The notes beneath the pieces are model-generated. The model did no database searches and was not told the DNA's origin. It saw nothing but the letters and a program-made list of their open reading frames with translations. Shown piece by piece: positions 38,501 to 42,829 of a stretch of 64,000 nucleotides of DNA (its first letter is position 1; every line of letters starts with the position of its first letter). The stretch spans positions 13,868,740 to 13,932,739 of the forward strand of contig NC_061804.1 in the NCBI RefSeq assembly GCF_021462225.1, in the 5' to 3' direction. A program made the position numbers and the translations under genes. This DNA comes from Girardinichthys multiradiatus. Its lineage: Eukaryota; Chordata; Actinopteri; Cyprinodontiformes; Goodeidae.

Positions 38501-40357
38501 CAAGGATCAGTATAGGCACATAATTAAATACAGGTATCACAATTAGAACACCAAAAATCCTGGCTCGAGGTAATGGACATTATGTATGTTTTAGGGGTGC
38601 TCCCTGAATTACCATAGTAATAAATATAGTAATATATTCGAGATATTTTTCCAAGAGTAAAATGCAGATTTTCACATTACATAAAGAATCGAGACTGCAG
38701 ATTTAAATAAATAGTAATAAAGTAATTACATTGCCTTTTTGATTAGAATTAATATTTGGGTCATCTCCCATGCATTTCCCCATAGTGGATGGGCATAGGA
38801 TCTTCCTGAAACCTGTATGTTCTAACTTTAATGTTGAACTATATCAAATGACCAATTCACCTCCTGAGCATGTTCTGTAGAAGCAAGTTAAAGAGCCAAT
38901 GATTTAAATCAGGTGTGCATCTAAAACATGCAGAATGGTTTGGGAATCGCTGCGCCAAATAAACAATTTTGCTGTAAACTTTACTATTTATAATACATTT
39001 TATAATAAGCCTTTTTAGGTTTGATGTTTTTTTATTATGTGCAATGCAGTTTTCGTGTGACCTTGAGGGTAATGCCCCCTGATCTTTGAATCCTAGTGAT
39101 GTCCTGATTGGAGCATCTCTAAACATCAACCCTTATTAGGAGGAATTACCAATAAAGGTAGCTGACAACCATGCAGTTTCTTACGCTACATCTATTAAAA
39201 GACTTTTATTGACATTACTTCTTTACACTAAAGTAAAACAACGTTAAAACTTTATGATAGAGGAAAAGAAATCTCGTCAGGCATATTAGAGATCTTAGCT
39301 TCAGTGCACCTTATAATAAATGCTTCTGTGGGCTTTAAACTGGGGTGGGGGTTGGTGTCTGGAGCACGCCGCGTTGTCCAGTTTTGCCGGTAGGCCGCAG
39401 GACTTCAGCACCTCCTCCCTGCTGGACAGCTCCGTCCAATCAACCGCGCTCTTCTGCCGCGTCATCCTTCCTCATCCTCCTCATCCTCCCCTCCCTCCAT
39501 CACAGGAACATGCATGGCGGAGGACATCTCAGACAAAATGCTAACTTTCACCACCAGCTTACATTTAAAAAAGGCGCACTGACAACCATCACTGTAAATA
39601 GAGGAAATTGTGATGGGTCTGCTTGTAATACTTCCTCGTTTCGGTGCAAGCACACTGCAGCAAATCAGTCTCGAAAAGACATAGGATGTGAGCTATAGAT
39701 GGTGGGGAGGTTTGGAAATGACGTGTGTCCGGTTTCCATGCACAATGTCACACGACCTTAGCAACTGGCATGCCATAGAAGCACAGGTGTATCCCATTTC
39801 GCCCATAATAAGAGCGATAATGTAATACCTGGGGGGTTAACTTGTTTTGTCTTATTAGAATTAAAGCGTCGATGTCCGCATTGTCTTTTAAGGCGCATGT
39901 CCAACTACTGCACCCCTACCTGGTTAAAGGTAGCTAATCTCACCGAAGCAGTATTGCTCGGATTATACAGCAAGTTTTTATATATAAATCTGGTTCCTAT
40001 GAGATGTCGAGGTTTGCTTCGATGCTGCTTTACACGTGTAGCCCGAGCACAATTTAAAAATACATGATGGCGTTTTTAAAGCGCAGGCCACGCGTCAGCA
40101 GCAAAAACGTGTCGGGTTTACACTCATCAAAGCAGCTTTAGTGATAATAGAAGCATCGCTGCCTTTGTAAAACAAAAAAGCCGGAAAACCGGCAATGAAT
40201 GGCACACGATGAGGCTCTGCCCCTGCGGGAGAGAGACGCAGGTGCATCGCCTAGCTATAGGCTAAAAATGATGAACATGACTATAAAAAACAAAAGATGC
40301 GTGAAACTCACCTAATATAATCCAGAGTGACCCAGAGACCAGGACGAATGCAAGCAT
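2999..40357 (-). CDS. acsl6: Long-chain acyl-CoA synthetase 6, 5' half of gene (11 exons, partial at left edge)
   Basis: The product activates long-chain fatty acids to acyl-CoA using ATP, anchored in the ER, outer mitochondrial or plasma membrane; ACSL6 is known for docosahexaenoate activation in brain. Exons are 40312-40357, 21115-21335, 20231-20345, 19560-19624, 15655-15756, 15444-15543, 13657-13835, 9186-9218, 8555-8606, 3251-3324 and 2999-3076. They sum to 1065 nt, exactly 355 codons, with no frame conflict. Residues 1-15 are a hydrophobic start, about 53-69 are the membrane anchor, and 300-309 (TSGTTGNPKG) are the AMP-binding P-loop. Phrases such as [20 protein letters not shown] and [13 protein letters not shown] match ACSL6 better than ACSL1. 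The family is about 700 aa, so roughly half is missing beyond position 1. Choosing ACSL6 over ACSL1 rests on remembered family sequences and on the neighbouring irf1. Confidence 0.95.
3251..3324 (-). CDS. acsl6: acsl6 coding exon 10 (AMP-binding motif, second half)
   Basis: From TTTCTCAG to GAT|GTGAGTT. It completes Gly305 and encodes [20 protein letters not shown] then KVTD. Lys308 (NPKG) is the conserved P-loop lysine. [15 protein letters not shown] is the ACSL6 spelling. The intron to exon 11 is only 174 bp. Confidence 0.95.
3325..4179. other. acsl6 intron sequence, nothing recognised
   Basis: AT-rich, no splice-bounded coding match and no clear repeat ends. It may include the outer part of the Tc1 relic that follows. 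Confidence 0.45.
4180..4920 (-). mobile_element. Decayed Tc1/mariner copy, antisense
   Basis: Antisense words typical of a fish Tc1 transposase are visible: TTGTCCTGTTGGAAGTTGAA (4246-4265), CAGAGCACTTTCTTCCATGTGTTTGCTGTGT (in part, 4518-4548) and a GTGCTCATTGAGATGTACAAAGC-type helix-turn-helix region near 4660. 4830-4920 resembles the outer end (ACTTTGTGTTGGTCTGTTAC). There is no intact ORF. Confidence 0.55.
4921..6089. other. acsl6 intron sequence, nothing recognised
   Basis: No coding match; a slightly GC-richer patch at about 5390-5480 has no distinctive feature. Confidence 0.45.
6090..6600 (+). mobile_element. Internally deleted Tc1/mariner copy (MITE-like)
   Basis: The left part (TTTTGTAACATTGCAACCTC ... 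TTACTTGATAGACTAACGC) is a Tc1 terminal region. At about 6205 it jumps to the transposase C-terminal region (CAGTCAAAGTCCAAATCTAAATCC, PxL/PIE region), then GTAGCAGAAGGTGGTTCTAC and the right end (TATTTTATGTTGGTGTAG). The middle of the transposase is missing. Confidence 0.6.
6601..7241. other. acsl6 intron sequence, nothing recognised
   Basis: AT-rich sequence with short T runs; no repeat ends or coding matches seen. Confidence 0.45.
7244..8411 (+). mobile_element. Tc1/mariner element, 1168 bp, transposase pseudogene
   Basis: Near-identical inverted repeats of about 86 bp (7244-7329 and 8326-8411; outer CAGTACAGACC) are flanked by TA dinucleotides at 7242-7243 and 8412-8413. Reading frames in between encode DDE transposase: [13 protein letters not shown] near 7660-7695, then a frameshift to a 138-codon frame at 7668-8084 with [20 protein letters not shown] and SPDLNPIE. 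The N-terminal helix-turn-helix region is mostly deleted. The copy is defective but its ends are well preserved, so it inserted fairly recently. Confidence 0.9.
8555..8606 (-). CDS. acsl6: acsl6 coding exon 9 (AMP-binding motif, first half)
   Basis: A 52-nt exon from GTCTCATCAG to ACAG|GTAATAT encoding [17 protein letters not shown] plus the first base of Gly305. This is the first half of the ATP/AMP-binding P-loop; the glycine codon is split over the intron. The next intron is long (about 5.2 kb) because a Tc1 element at 7244-8411 and other repeats sit in it. Confidence 0.95.
8607..9185. other. acsl6 intron, nothing recognised
   Basis: Intron between exons 8 and 9; AT-rich with an A run near 9026. 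Confidence 0.5.
9186..9218 (-). CDS. acsl6: acsl6 coding exon 8 (33-nt micro-exon)
   Basis: A micro-exon of 11 codons, [11 protein letters not shown], between TTACAG and ATT|GTAAGTAC. It is found only by looking for the short linker that human ACSL6 has at the same place (11 residues between the VE and PP-PDDLS segments). The strong splice sites, exact length and phase 0 at both ends support it. Confidence 0.85.
9219..10655. other. acsl6 intron, nothing firm
   Basis: A stretch near 9960-10060 (CTGTAAAACATCACGGTATC...) weakly recalls a Tc1 transposase region but is too decayed to call. The rest shows nothing recognisable. Confidence 0.4.
10658..12232 (-). mobile_element. Complete Tc1/mariner element, 1575 bp, intact transposase frame
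   Basis: Ends CACTCCTCAAAAAAAATAAA (10658 on) and, on the other strand, CACCGCTCAAAAAAATAAAG (12232 downward) form inverted repeats with a few mismatches. TA is present on both sides (10656-10657, 12233-12234). The single long ORF between them is uninterrupted. The element lies in acsl6 intron 7, in the same orientation as the gene. Confidence 0.93.
10917..11975 (-). CDS. Tc1-family transposase, intact (352 aa)
   Basis: Cut-and-paste DD34E transposase acting on TA targets. An N-terminal helix-turn-helix pair (about 20-120; [20 protein letters not shown] and [12 protein letters not shown]) should bind the inverted repeats. The catalytic triad is visible: Asp163 (FTDESRF), Asp254 ([10 protein letters not shown]) and Glu289 ([11 protein letters not shown]), with 34 residues between the last two. 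VMVWG at about 202 is the usual linker motif. The 352-aa reading includes upstream codons; MRRTLQPTQ at residue 13 (11939) may be the true start, leaving 340 aa, normal for the family. No stop or frameshift was seen. Confidence 0.92.
   Translation of the reverse strand: MNVGGAFTLVVGMRRTLQPTQLAQVVQLIQDGTSMRAVARRFDVSVSVVSRAWRRYQESDQYTRRRGGCRRATTRQQHLCLRLCARRNRRSTARALQNDLQQATHVHVSAQTVRNRLHEDGMRARRPQMGVVLTAQHRAGCLAFAREHQDWQIRHWRPVLFTDESRFTLSTCDRLDRVWRHRGERSAACNILQHDRFGSGLVMVWGVISLEGSMVLHVLARGSLTAIRYRDEILRPLVRPYAGAVGPGFLLMQDNARPHVAGVCQQFLQDEDIEAMDWPARSPDLNLIEHIWDIMSRSIHQHHVAPQTVQELVDALVQVWEEIPQENIRRLIRSMPRGCREVIQAHGGHTQY
12235..13656. other. acsl6 intron, nothing recognised
   Basis: AT-rich, no clear repeat ends, no exon with matching splice sites. 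Confidence 0.5.
13657..13835 (-). CDS. acsl6: acsl6 coding exon 7
   Basis: A 179-nt exon between TTTCAG and GAG|GTATGAC. After completing an alanine codon it encodes [20 protein letters not shown] and continues [20 protein letters not shown], ending ...GLQEVE in phase 0. ADISTVI-DK---A-LLL--VERKETP closely follows ACSL6. Confidence 0.95.
13836..14635. other. acsl6 intron, nothing recognised
   Basis: AT-rich with no coding match. Confidence 0.5.
14636..14825 (-). repeat. tRNA-derived SINE copy 1
   Basis: TTGACAGTAGGCAGACAGGA, then GAAGAGGTGGAGACATTCGG, then GGGACTCGAACCCACGACGG and a CACGCCCTTAACCCC end. The GACTCGAACCC word is a tRNA B box on the minus strand. The same layout recurs at 32425 and 36340. 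Confidence 0.7.
14826..15443. other. acsl6 intron, nothing recognised
   Basis: AT-rich sequence up to exon 6; no feature seen. Confidence 0.5.
15444..15543 (-). CDS. acsl6: acsl6 coding exon 6
   Basis: The acceptor is GATTTCAG and the donor is ACTG|GTAAGAA. The exon encodes [20 protein letters not shown] then [13 protein letters not shown] plus one base. [12 protein letters not shown] is an invariant ACSL block in the N-terminal adenylate-forming subdomain. Confidence 0.95.
15655..15756 (-). CDS. acsl6: acsl6 coding exon 5
   Basis: A 102-nt, phase-0 exon between TTTTTAG and GAG|GTGAGTG. It encodes 34 residues, [17 protein letters not shown] and then [17 protein letters not shown]. The [11 protein letters not shown] motif is one of the best-conserved ACSL segments. 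Only 111 bp separate it from exon 6. Confidence 0.95.
15757..16479. other. acsl6 intron, nothing recognised
   Basis: AT-rich sequence upstream of exon 5; no feature seen. Confidence 0.5.
16480..16990. other. GC-richer block with NRF1-type palindrome inside acsl6 intron 4
   Basis: A 500-bp island of higher GC with several CpGs, including GCGCATGCGC at 16913-16922, a perfect NRF1 consensus palindrome. A 133-codon minus frame (16517-16918) is open but resembles no family known to me and is probably chance. It could be an internal promoter or an unrecognised repeat. Confidence 0.35.
17195..17565. repeat. Microsatellite-flanked repeat module
   Basis: (AC)n at 17195-17216 and (AC)n(TA)n at 17517-17565 bracket a roughly 300-bp segment with GTGAGGACCA, a run of CCTAACC-like words (17300-17405) and GTCCTCACTTTGGAACAAATG. 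This AC-flanked, telomere-like segment is familiar from fish genomes as a dispersed repeat; its family is not known to me. Confidence 0.55.
17566..18415 (+). mobile_element. THAP-domain-bearing repeat (transposon-derived remnant)
   Basis: A 106-codon frame at 17855-18175 starts [20 protein letters not shown] and later reads [12 protein letters not shown] followed by [14 protein letters not shown]. Cys-x-x-His-Phe then ...VPT is the end of a THAP zinc finger. The middle of the domain does not match, suggesting loss or decay. The block ends near 18415 in TAACAGGTCACCTTTAA. THAP domains occur in P-element-like and other DNA transposons and in genes derived from them; no transposase catalytic part follows, so this is a remnant. 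Confidence 0.55.
18416..18830. repeat. Purine-rich low-complexity tract
   Basis: About 400 bp strongly biased to A and G on the plus strand, with recurring GGAAG, GAAAG and GAATGAA words, forming a polypurine/polypyrimidine stretch. Confidence 0.7.
18840..19232 (+). mobile_element. LINE 3' end with (TGATTC)n tail
   Basis: Ends ATTCCTTGTATGTCCAAAAA, CTTGGCAATAAAGCTTTTCT and GATTCTGATTCT. The reverse complement of the same tail is at 54826-54890, so it is a dispersed element. Preceding TTTACTTGCACTGCC words suit the 3' UTR of a fish non-LTR retrotransposon. Confidence 0.65.
19233..19559. other. acsl6 intron, nothing recognised
   Basis: Short AT-rich stretch before exon 4; no feature seen. Confidence 0.5.
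19560..19624 (-). CDS. acsl6: acsl6 coding exon 4
   Basis: A 65-nt exon too short for a standard ORF scan. Read from 19624 downward after CCACAG, it completes the split glycine of exon 3 and encodes [20 protein letters not shown] then E, ending at GAG|GTTAGG. The GPCLG-R--NQPY-W-SY pattern is conserved across ACSL1/5/6. The donor GTTAGG is weaker than its neighbours' donors. Confidence 0.92.
19625..20230. other. acsl6 intron, nothing recognised
   Basis: Intron between exons 3 and 4; nothing beyond AT-rich sequence. Confidence 0.5.
20231..20345 (-). CDS. acsl6: acsl6 coding exon 3
   Basis: The acceptor is TATCAG and the donor is TCTG|GTGGGT. The exon encodes [20 protein letters not shown] and then [18 protein letters not shown], plus one base of a split glycine codon. 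The DDARTMY-VF-RGL phrase is diagnostic of ACSL1/5/6, and the LLTHY spelling favours ACSL6. Its phase fits exon 2 (ending ...EEVP) and exon 4 exactly. Confidence 0.95.
20346..21114. other. acsl6 intron, nothing recognised
   Basis: Intron between exons 2 and 3; no repeats or alternative exons recognised. Confidence 0.5.
21115..21335 (-). CDS. acsl6: acsl6 coding exon 2 (membrane anchor)
   Basis: The acceptor follows a CTGTCTGCAG pyrimidine stretch and the donor is CCA|GTGAGA. It encodes residues 16-89: an acidic/amphipathic lead with LGQFFRSLP, then a roughly 17-residue hydrophobic helix ([18 protein letters not shown]), then [10 protein letters not shown], the usual ACSL membrane-exit sequence. 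In-frame Met codons at 21318 and 21309 match the MQ-type start of classical ACSL isoforms. It lies 19 kb downstream of exon 1. Confidence 0.95.
21630..23239 (+). mobile_element. Tc1/mariner element, 1610 bp, with 200-bp inverted repeats
   Basis: Outer CAGGTCCTTCTCAAAAAATT at 21630 and its complement ending at 23239 begin inverted repeats of about 200 bp (21630-21829 and 23040-23239) with few mismatches. TA flanks both sides (21628-21629, 23240-23241). The inner ends of the repeats repeat the motif CTCACAAAATTAGCATAT. It encloses one transposase gene and sits in the 19-kb acsl6 intron 1. Confidence 0.93.
21958..22962 (+). pseudogene. Tc1 transposase with a single nonsense codon
   Basis: From the ATG at 21958 the frame encodes [20 protein letters not shown], then hits TGA at 22048-22050 (codon 31, in [18 protein letters not shown]) and continues open to TGA at 22960-22962, 334 codons in all. 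The catalytic residues are present: Asp148 (FSDESKF), Asp238 ([10 protein letters not shown]) and Glu273 ([11 protein letters not shown]), with 34 residues between the last two. The TGA probably arose from CGA by a C-to-T change; this lone lesion points to a young copy. The open part alone (from about 22051) lacks the first DNA-binding helix. Confidence 0.9.
23242..23600. other. acsl6 intron, nothing recognised
   Basis: AT-rich sequence following the Tc1 insertion; no feature seen. Confidence 0.5.
23605..23760 (-). repeat. Decayed fragment of the Rex1/L2-like LINE 3' UTR
   Basis: CTTTCTAAGGAAACCCAGAT followed by GCAGCAATCCCTCATATTGA and CTACAGTAGAAAGAGGAAAG is a diverged copy of the sequence at 28900-29060 and, inverted, at 63460-63640. 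Confidence 0.6.
23860..25092 (-). mobile_element. Decayed Tc1-like element, antisense
   Basis: Antisense Tc1 words recur in order: ACTTTGACTAGGCCACTTTA, GAGGTGGATTTGCTGATGCT, CCATTGTCCTGCTGCAAAAC, ACAACCACCATGTTTGACTG, and the end GGGCAAACACTTTTTCTACA then ACACTGTA at about 25081-25088. The part at 24760-24950 (TTATAATTACTGACCAGCTT) recurs near 37970. There are no intact frames. Confidence 0.6.
25093..26109. repeat. Intron with (CA)n and palindromic (TTA)n(AAT)n microsatellites
   Basis: (AC)n lies at 25304-25330. TTATTATTATTATT turning into AATAATAATAATA at about 25971-26008 forms a self-complementary triplet repeat. The rest is AT-rich and unrecognised. Confidence 0.7.
26110..27433 (-). mobile_element. 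Old Tc1/mariner element with inverted repeats
   Basis: AACCCAAAGATCTAAGA starts at 26110 and its complement ends at 27433. The inverted repeats continue inward for about 170 bp (GCTGAGATAATCCATC at 26208 and its complement near 27320). Minus-strand fragments encode decayed transposase: [20 protein letters not shown] (frame-shifted MDES region), then [20 protein letters not shown] and [14 protein letters not shown] (PDLNPIE changed to PNMSPTE). It is clearly dead and older than the two well-kept Tc1 copies. Confidence 0.8.
27465..27835 (-). repeat. Dispersed repeat (ends in GCGGTAGAAAATGA on its sense strand)
   Basis: TTTCTACCGCTTCTTCAATA, GGGCGGGAGGCGGGGTACAC, AATTTAGAGAGACCAATTAA, ATGTCTTTGGACTGTGGGAG, GGGAGCCGAACCCAGGGCCT and a GCTACCAACCGTGCAGCCC end form a very common fish repeat. 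The terminal part recurs in the opposite orientation at 53630-53745. The class (SINE or LINE tail) is not certain. Confidence 0.7.
27836..28740. other. acsl6 intron with poly-C/poly-A run
   Basis: A run of 12 C followed by 20 A at 28256-28287 and a second C run at about 28485-28496. No gene or repeat family recognised. Confidence 0.5.
28741..29165 (-). mobile_element. Rex1/L2-like LINE 3' UTR fragment, antisense
   Basis: Reverse complement of 63390-63780. It opens with the tail GTTTATTTATATAGCGTCAA and GTTGTCTCAAGGCACTTCAC and continues through GGATGAGCATGTAGAGACAG, GGAAAAACTCCCTTTTAACA and CAGTGTGAGCGGCCATCTGC. Confidence 0.8.
29166..30417. other. acsl6 intron, nothing recognised
   Basis: AT-rich sequence in which a GTGAACATGTGTTAG-like word occurs more than once (about 29338-29360 and 29721-29745), possibly a weak local duplication; otherwise nothing seen. 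Confidence 0.4.
30421..31152. mobile_element. Harbinger-type non-autonomous DNA transposon, 732 bp
   Basis: The inverted ends GGGTGTATTCTCACT (30421 on) and AGTGTGAATACACCC-like complement (to 31152) are flanked by the 3-bp repeat TTA (30418-30420 and 31153-31155), the PIF/Harbinger target. Inside, GGACC/GGTCC words (TTTGGTCCG, CGGACCA) recur on both strands near each end. No transposase frame is present; two short open frames near 30400-30670 are chance. Confidence 0.75.
31156..31858. other. acsl6 intron, nothing firm
   Basis: A minus open frame ends near 31709, but it begins in the retroelement tail that follows and is not supported by splice sites. Confidence 0.4.
31859..32300 (-). mobile_element. 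Retrotransposon 3' tail, antisense
   Basis: GTAGGGAGGACTCAAATGCA on the plus strand is the complement of the TGCATTTGAGTCCTCC end shared by many fish non-LTR tails. The related sense form is at 43375-43400 (CCTGCACTTGGGTCCTTCTT). No coding part was seen. Confidence 0.45.
32425..32590 (-). repeat. tRNA-derived SINE copy 2
   Basis: GCCTTTATTCATTTATTTTC, GTAAGCAGACAGAAAGCAGG, GAAGACATGCAGCACAGTTC and GGGACTCGAACCTGGGACAG, the same order as at 14636 and 36340. The GACTCGAACC word is the complement of a tRNA B box. Confidence 0.7.
32591..33499. other. acsl6 intron, nothing recognised
   Basis: AT-rich sequence; no gene, repeat ends or splice-bounded coding match seen. Confidence 0.45.
33500..34110 (+). 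mobile_element. Decayed Tc1/mariner copy
   Basis: In order: CTGTGAAGGCCTCTGAGGTT, GCGTCATGAAGACCAAGGAA, AAGTATCTCAAGTTTTGAAC, GTTTATTGCATCATCTGAAA, GTACTCTCCACAAATCTG and AGCAAGAAGAAAGCCATTGT, then CTTTTCTTCAACAGGGACAA. This is the transposase gene of a common fish Tc1 family with a large internal loss and no open frame. A sister relic is at 58640-59880. Confidence 0.7.
34111..36334. other. acsl6 intron, no gene recognised
   Basis: Mostly AT-rich. 35700-36070 is richer in GC, with GTGTG/CTCCC low complexity; it was examined as a possible alternative first exon of acsl6, but no start and donor pair in the right phase was found. Confidence 0.4.
36335..36530 (-). repeat. tRNA-derived SINE copy 3
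   Basis: GGGGCCTTTATTTTTC, GTGGGAGACATGCAGCAAAA, CCTGACTCGAACCCGTGACA, AGGACCAAGGCCTCCTACAA and CTATGCCACTACCACACCC: the fullest of the three SINE copies, with B-box (GACTCGAACCC) and A-box side (TATGCCACTACC) complements. Confidence 0.75.
36531..37929. other. acsl6 intron, with a perfect short hairpin
   Basis: AACTTCTTGGTT (37753-37764) and AACCAAGAAGTT (37769-37780) form a perfect 12-bp stem with a 4-nt loop. Nothing else recognised. Confidence 0.55.
37930..38230 (-). repeat. Decayed Tc1-like fragment
   Basis: TTATGATTGCTGACCAGCTT, TTTGCAAGTTTCCACTGATA and GGTGATGAGCCCAAGG parallel 24795-24870, so both belong to one old Tc1-like family. Confidence 0.55.
38231..38860. other. acsl6 intron, nothing recognised
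   Basis: AT-rich sequence; no feature seen. Confidence 0.4.
38861..38965. repeat. hAT-type MITE fragment
   Basis: TGATTTAAATCAGGTGTGCA then CTAAAACATGCAGAATGGTT is the inner part of the same widespread hAT-type MITE found nested at 59407-59636. Confidence 0.45.
39330..39680. other. CpG-rich block in acsl6 intron 1
   Basis: GC-rich sequence with CpGs, starting about 0.65 kb downstream of acsl6 exon 1. Two overlapping minus frames look coding-like (one ends [20 protein letters not shown] and stops) but they do not join acsl6 exon 2 in phase. It may be the flank of the CpG island or an alternative first exon; not settled. Confidence 0.35.
40312..40357 (-). CDS. acsl6: acsl6 coding exon 1 (start codon, residues 1-15)
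   Basis: The ATG at 40357-40355 opens a hydrophobic peptide, [15 protein letters not shown]. It ends at a good donor (GTGAGT at 40311 downward) after one base of codon 16. Joined to exon 2 it reads through [13 protein letters not shown] in frame. Human ACSL6 has an isoform with a very similar hydrophobic leader before its EKMQTQE segment, which supports both the start and the exon. Two further in-frame ATGs in exon 2 (21318 and 21309) could start shorter isoforms. The 5' UTR continues above 40357. Confidence 0.88.
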
Positions 40358-40760
40358 GTCTCTCTCATGGAGTCAGGTGTCCCGGTGCGGGTCGGGAGCG
40401 GCTCAGAACTGCAGCACCGACTGCAGCAAGTCGCCGACAATCTGGGAGATTAAGGAGGGACGGTGAGGAGAGGGGGGGGGAGGGGGTTGGTTGGATGAAG
40501 GGGGGAGGGGGGGGGGGGGGTATATCCGAGACCGACAAATGAAGGAAAGGGGTCGCTCCGGGCAGGGGGGAGAAGAATGGCCGGGTTGTCTCAGCGTGCA
40601 GAATTTGCCTTAAAATAAACGACACGTGTAGACTGAAAAAAAAAAAAAAGAGAAGAAGCAGGCAGTCTTCTTGTAGAGCATCCCTCCTCCAGCGGATTTT
40701 CCACCTTCACCTAGTTGGACGCTGCGCACTGGCAGACACCCTCGGTGACATTAAAAGTCT
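40358..40760 (-). promoter_or_regulatory. acsl6: acsl6 5' UTR and GC-rich promoter region
   Basis: GC content rises sharply above the start codon, with several CpGs and long G runs on the plus strand at about 40471-40520 (C runs on the acsl6 sense strand). No TATA box is obvious, which suits a CpG-type promoter. The exact start site and any upstream non-coding exon cannot be fixed from sequence alone. Confidence 0.55.
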
Positions 40761-41880
40761 TGTAGGACGGTTCGAGCCCCCACATGAACAGTGATAAAAT
40801 TGTTCTTCTCTATGACGTTAATAAATCATTAACCACAAATTAAATCTTTAGTTTATAACAAAGTACTGTAAAATTACATTTCAGTAAAATAATTTGTCAA
40901 GGAAATGCATCTTATTGTGTCTAGGTGGTTTTTGTTTTTTTTACAATTTAGATTGATTGACTTATTTAAATTGATTGACTTATTTAAAGGGGATGGATGC
41001 GCTGCACATCACGCCATCCCTGCAGCTGAGCACGCTGTGACACAGAATACCTTTGCATCAGCGTCACGTGGTTCAGAAAGACCCGCCCACTGAACTAAAG
41101 TAACCTTGAGAAAGGCTGACAGTCACAGAGGGTGGGTAATACACAGATGGAGAGGAGGAAATAAGAATTACAAAAACATAACTGCACGACTGCATAGTAT
41201 ACATATATCAATGGGTTACTATTGCAGCTCAGACATTTATTTTATCAGTTTGCTGTCTAATTTTATCCACGTCTTCCCTCAGTGGAGGACATTATCTTCT
41301 GTCTTATTCTTCCGCTGACTCACCTTATTAAGTGGGTCACTGGTAAGGACCTGCTCTTTTTCATCCTTAGGCAGAAAAAAAAAAAAAACTAAACTCAAAG
41401 CACAATGGAAAAAATTGTGCTAAGCTGCTCATTCATGCACCATGGGTGGAAAACAGTTAAGCAGAAGCACAATAAGGACAGCCATTCAAGTTACAATCAA
41501 TACTCTATTCTTTTTTATCTCATTTTAGTTTGTAAATTTTAATCATGTTACCTGTGATTTGACTGCAGGACAAAAGTAGAGTGAAAGTGGGTTAGGTGAT
41601 GGCACAAAGTTGATATATTTTGCACAGGAATCAAAGTGCAAGAAAACTCTGGGCTGTTTGTTTCATAAAAAAAAAAAAGAATCCTGCTCAGTATATTGAA
41701 TATAACATACCAGGATTCTGAAATGTTGCTTTTTAACATATAGCCATTAGGGGAAGGAGAATCAGGACACCCCTGTTTATTATTCAGTCCTTATTAAGAA
41801 ATGTTCACATATTAATGTCTAATATTTTTAAGGGGCTTTAATTTCATTTTTTTTTTAATCTCCTTATCTTTGCTTTAATG
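40761..41880. other. Intergenic region upstream of acsl6, nothing recognised
   Basis: AT-rich with a tandem duplicate ATTGATTGACTTATTTAAA (about 40951-40988). No gene seen. Confidence 0.45.
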
Positions 41881-41885
41881 GACGT

Positions 41886-42440
41886 TTAGCATCTTCCTGA
41901 CTGTAACAGTTTAAACACAGTGTGACATGGGTGAGAAGTGCCCTTTATGGTGTTATGGGCTTTTTGGAGACAATGGGAACTGTGAAGTTCTTCAAATGTA
42001 GGGAGAGAGCAGCCAGTGATCTTTTGGGCTGCATTAATGACCCTCTGAAGCACTTTCCCCTGTGCCACTGTACAGCTCTGTATCACACAGAAATCCAGTA
42101 GGTCAATAAACTCTCAATAGAGCACCGAGAAAAAGACACCAGCCGTCTCTGTCTGATGTTATGTCTCTTAAGCATTTTAAGCACAATGGAGGATTTCAGA
42201 CAGGGTGGGACAGTGGATTAGGGCAGGGAAATGTTAAATGTCCTGGTGAGGACTCACAGCAGTTGGGATCAGTGCAGACCCTCACTATGTGTCCTGGGAT
42301 GCCGTCGGCTCCAGCAGCCTTACTCAGCTCTACAGGACTGCCTGAGTTATCCTGTAGAGACCCTTATTGGCTGACCTAAAGGCAATGTTTCTCTCCTTTA
42401 GCAGCTGTTGGACTTTCCGGTCATCCAGGGCTTATTGTTG
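41886..42440 (-). mobile_element. Decayed LINE reverse-transcriptase fragment, antisense
   Basis: The minus frame at 41886-42086 reads IQSCTVAQGKVLQRVINAAQ KITGCSLPTFEELHSSHCL (in two parts), the C-terminal end of LINE RT polyproteins. Further up, 42261-42330 in minus gives an AAGADGIPGHIVRVCTD phrase from the RT core. Sequence between them is lost. The C-terminal part recurs at 56640-56930. Confidence 0.65.
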
Positions 42441-42829
42441 GGTAGACCTATGTGTGTTTTCCACAGTTACAGTGTCTATGCAGGTTTTTATGTCTGGGTC
42501 TTTAAAAATCTCTGAATGTTTCAGTGTTTGTTGTAGATTGTTTTAACCAAGCCCCAGTAAAGATGTTTTCTTGGCAATACCTTTAGCTCTGTTTAAAGTT
42601 GTATGACAGCATCTTAAAGAGATTCAACTCTGGACTTGACTTTTTTTAACCCATTCAGAGGTGGAATTGCTTTTTTGAGTCTGTCCTGTTGCACAATCAG
42701 AGTGAGGTTGAGCTTAATGTCATGATCTGATAGTCCTCTTTAAGGAAATTCTGGTCGAAAGCAGATTTCATGGTTAAATCAACTCCTACAGGTTATTCAG
42801 GTCCAGAAGAAGCAATGCAGCCTGTCATC
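42441..42829 (-). repeat. Probable decayed Tc1-like fragment
   Basis: CTCTGGACTTGACTTTTTTT then AACCCATTCAGAGGTGGAATTG and CTGTCCTGTTGCACAATCAG follow the antisense Tc1 order seen at 24040-24140. Diverged and without ends. Confidence 0.4.
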
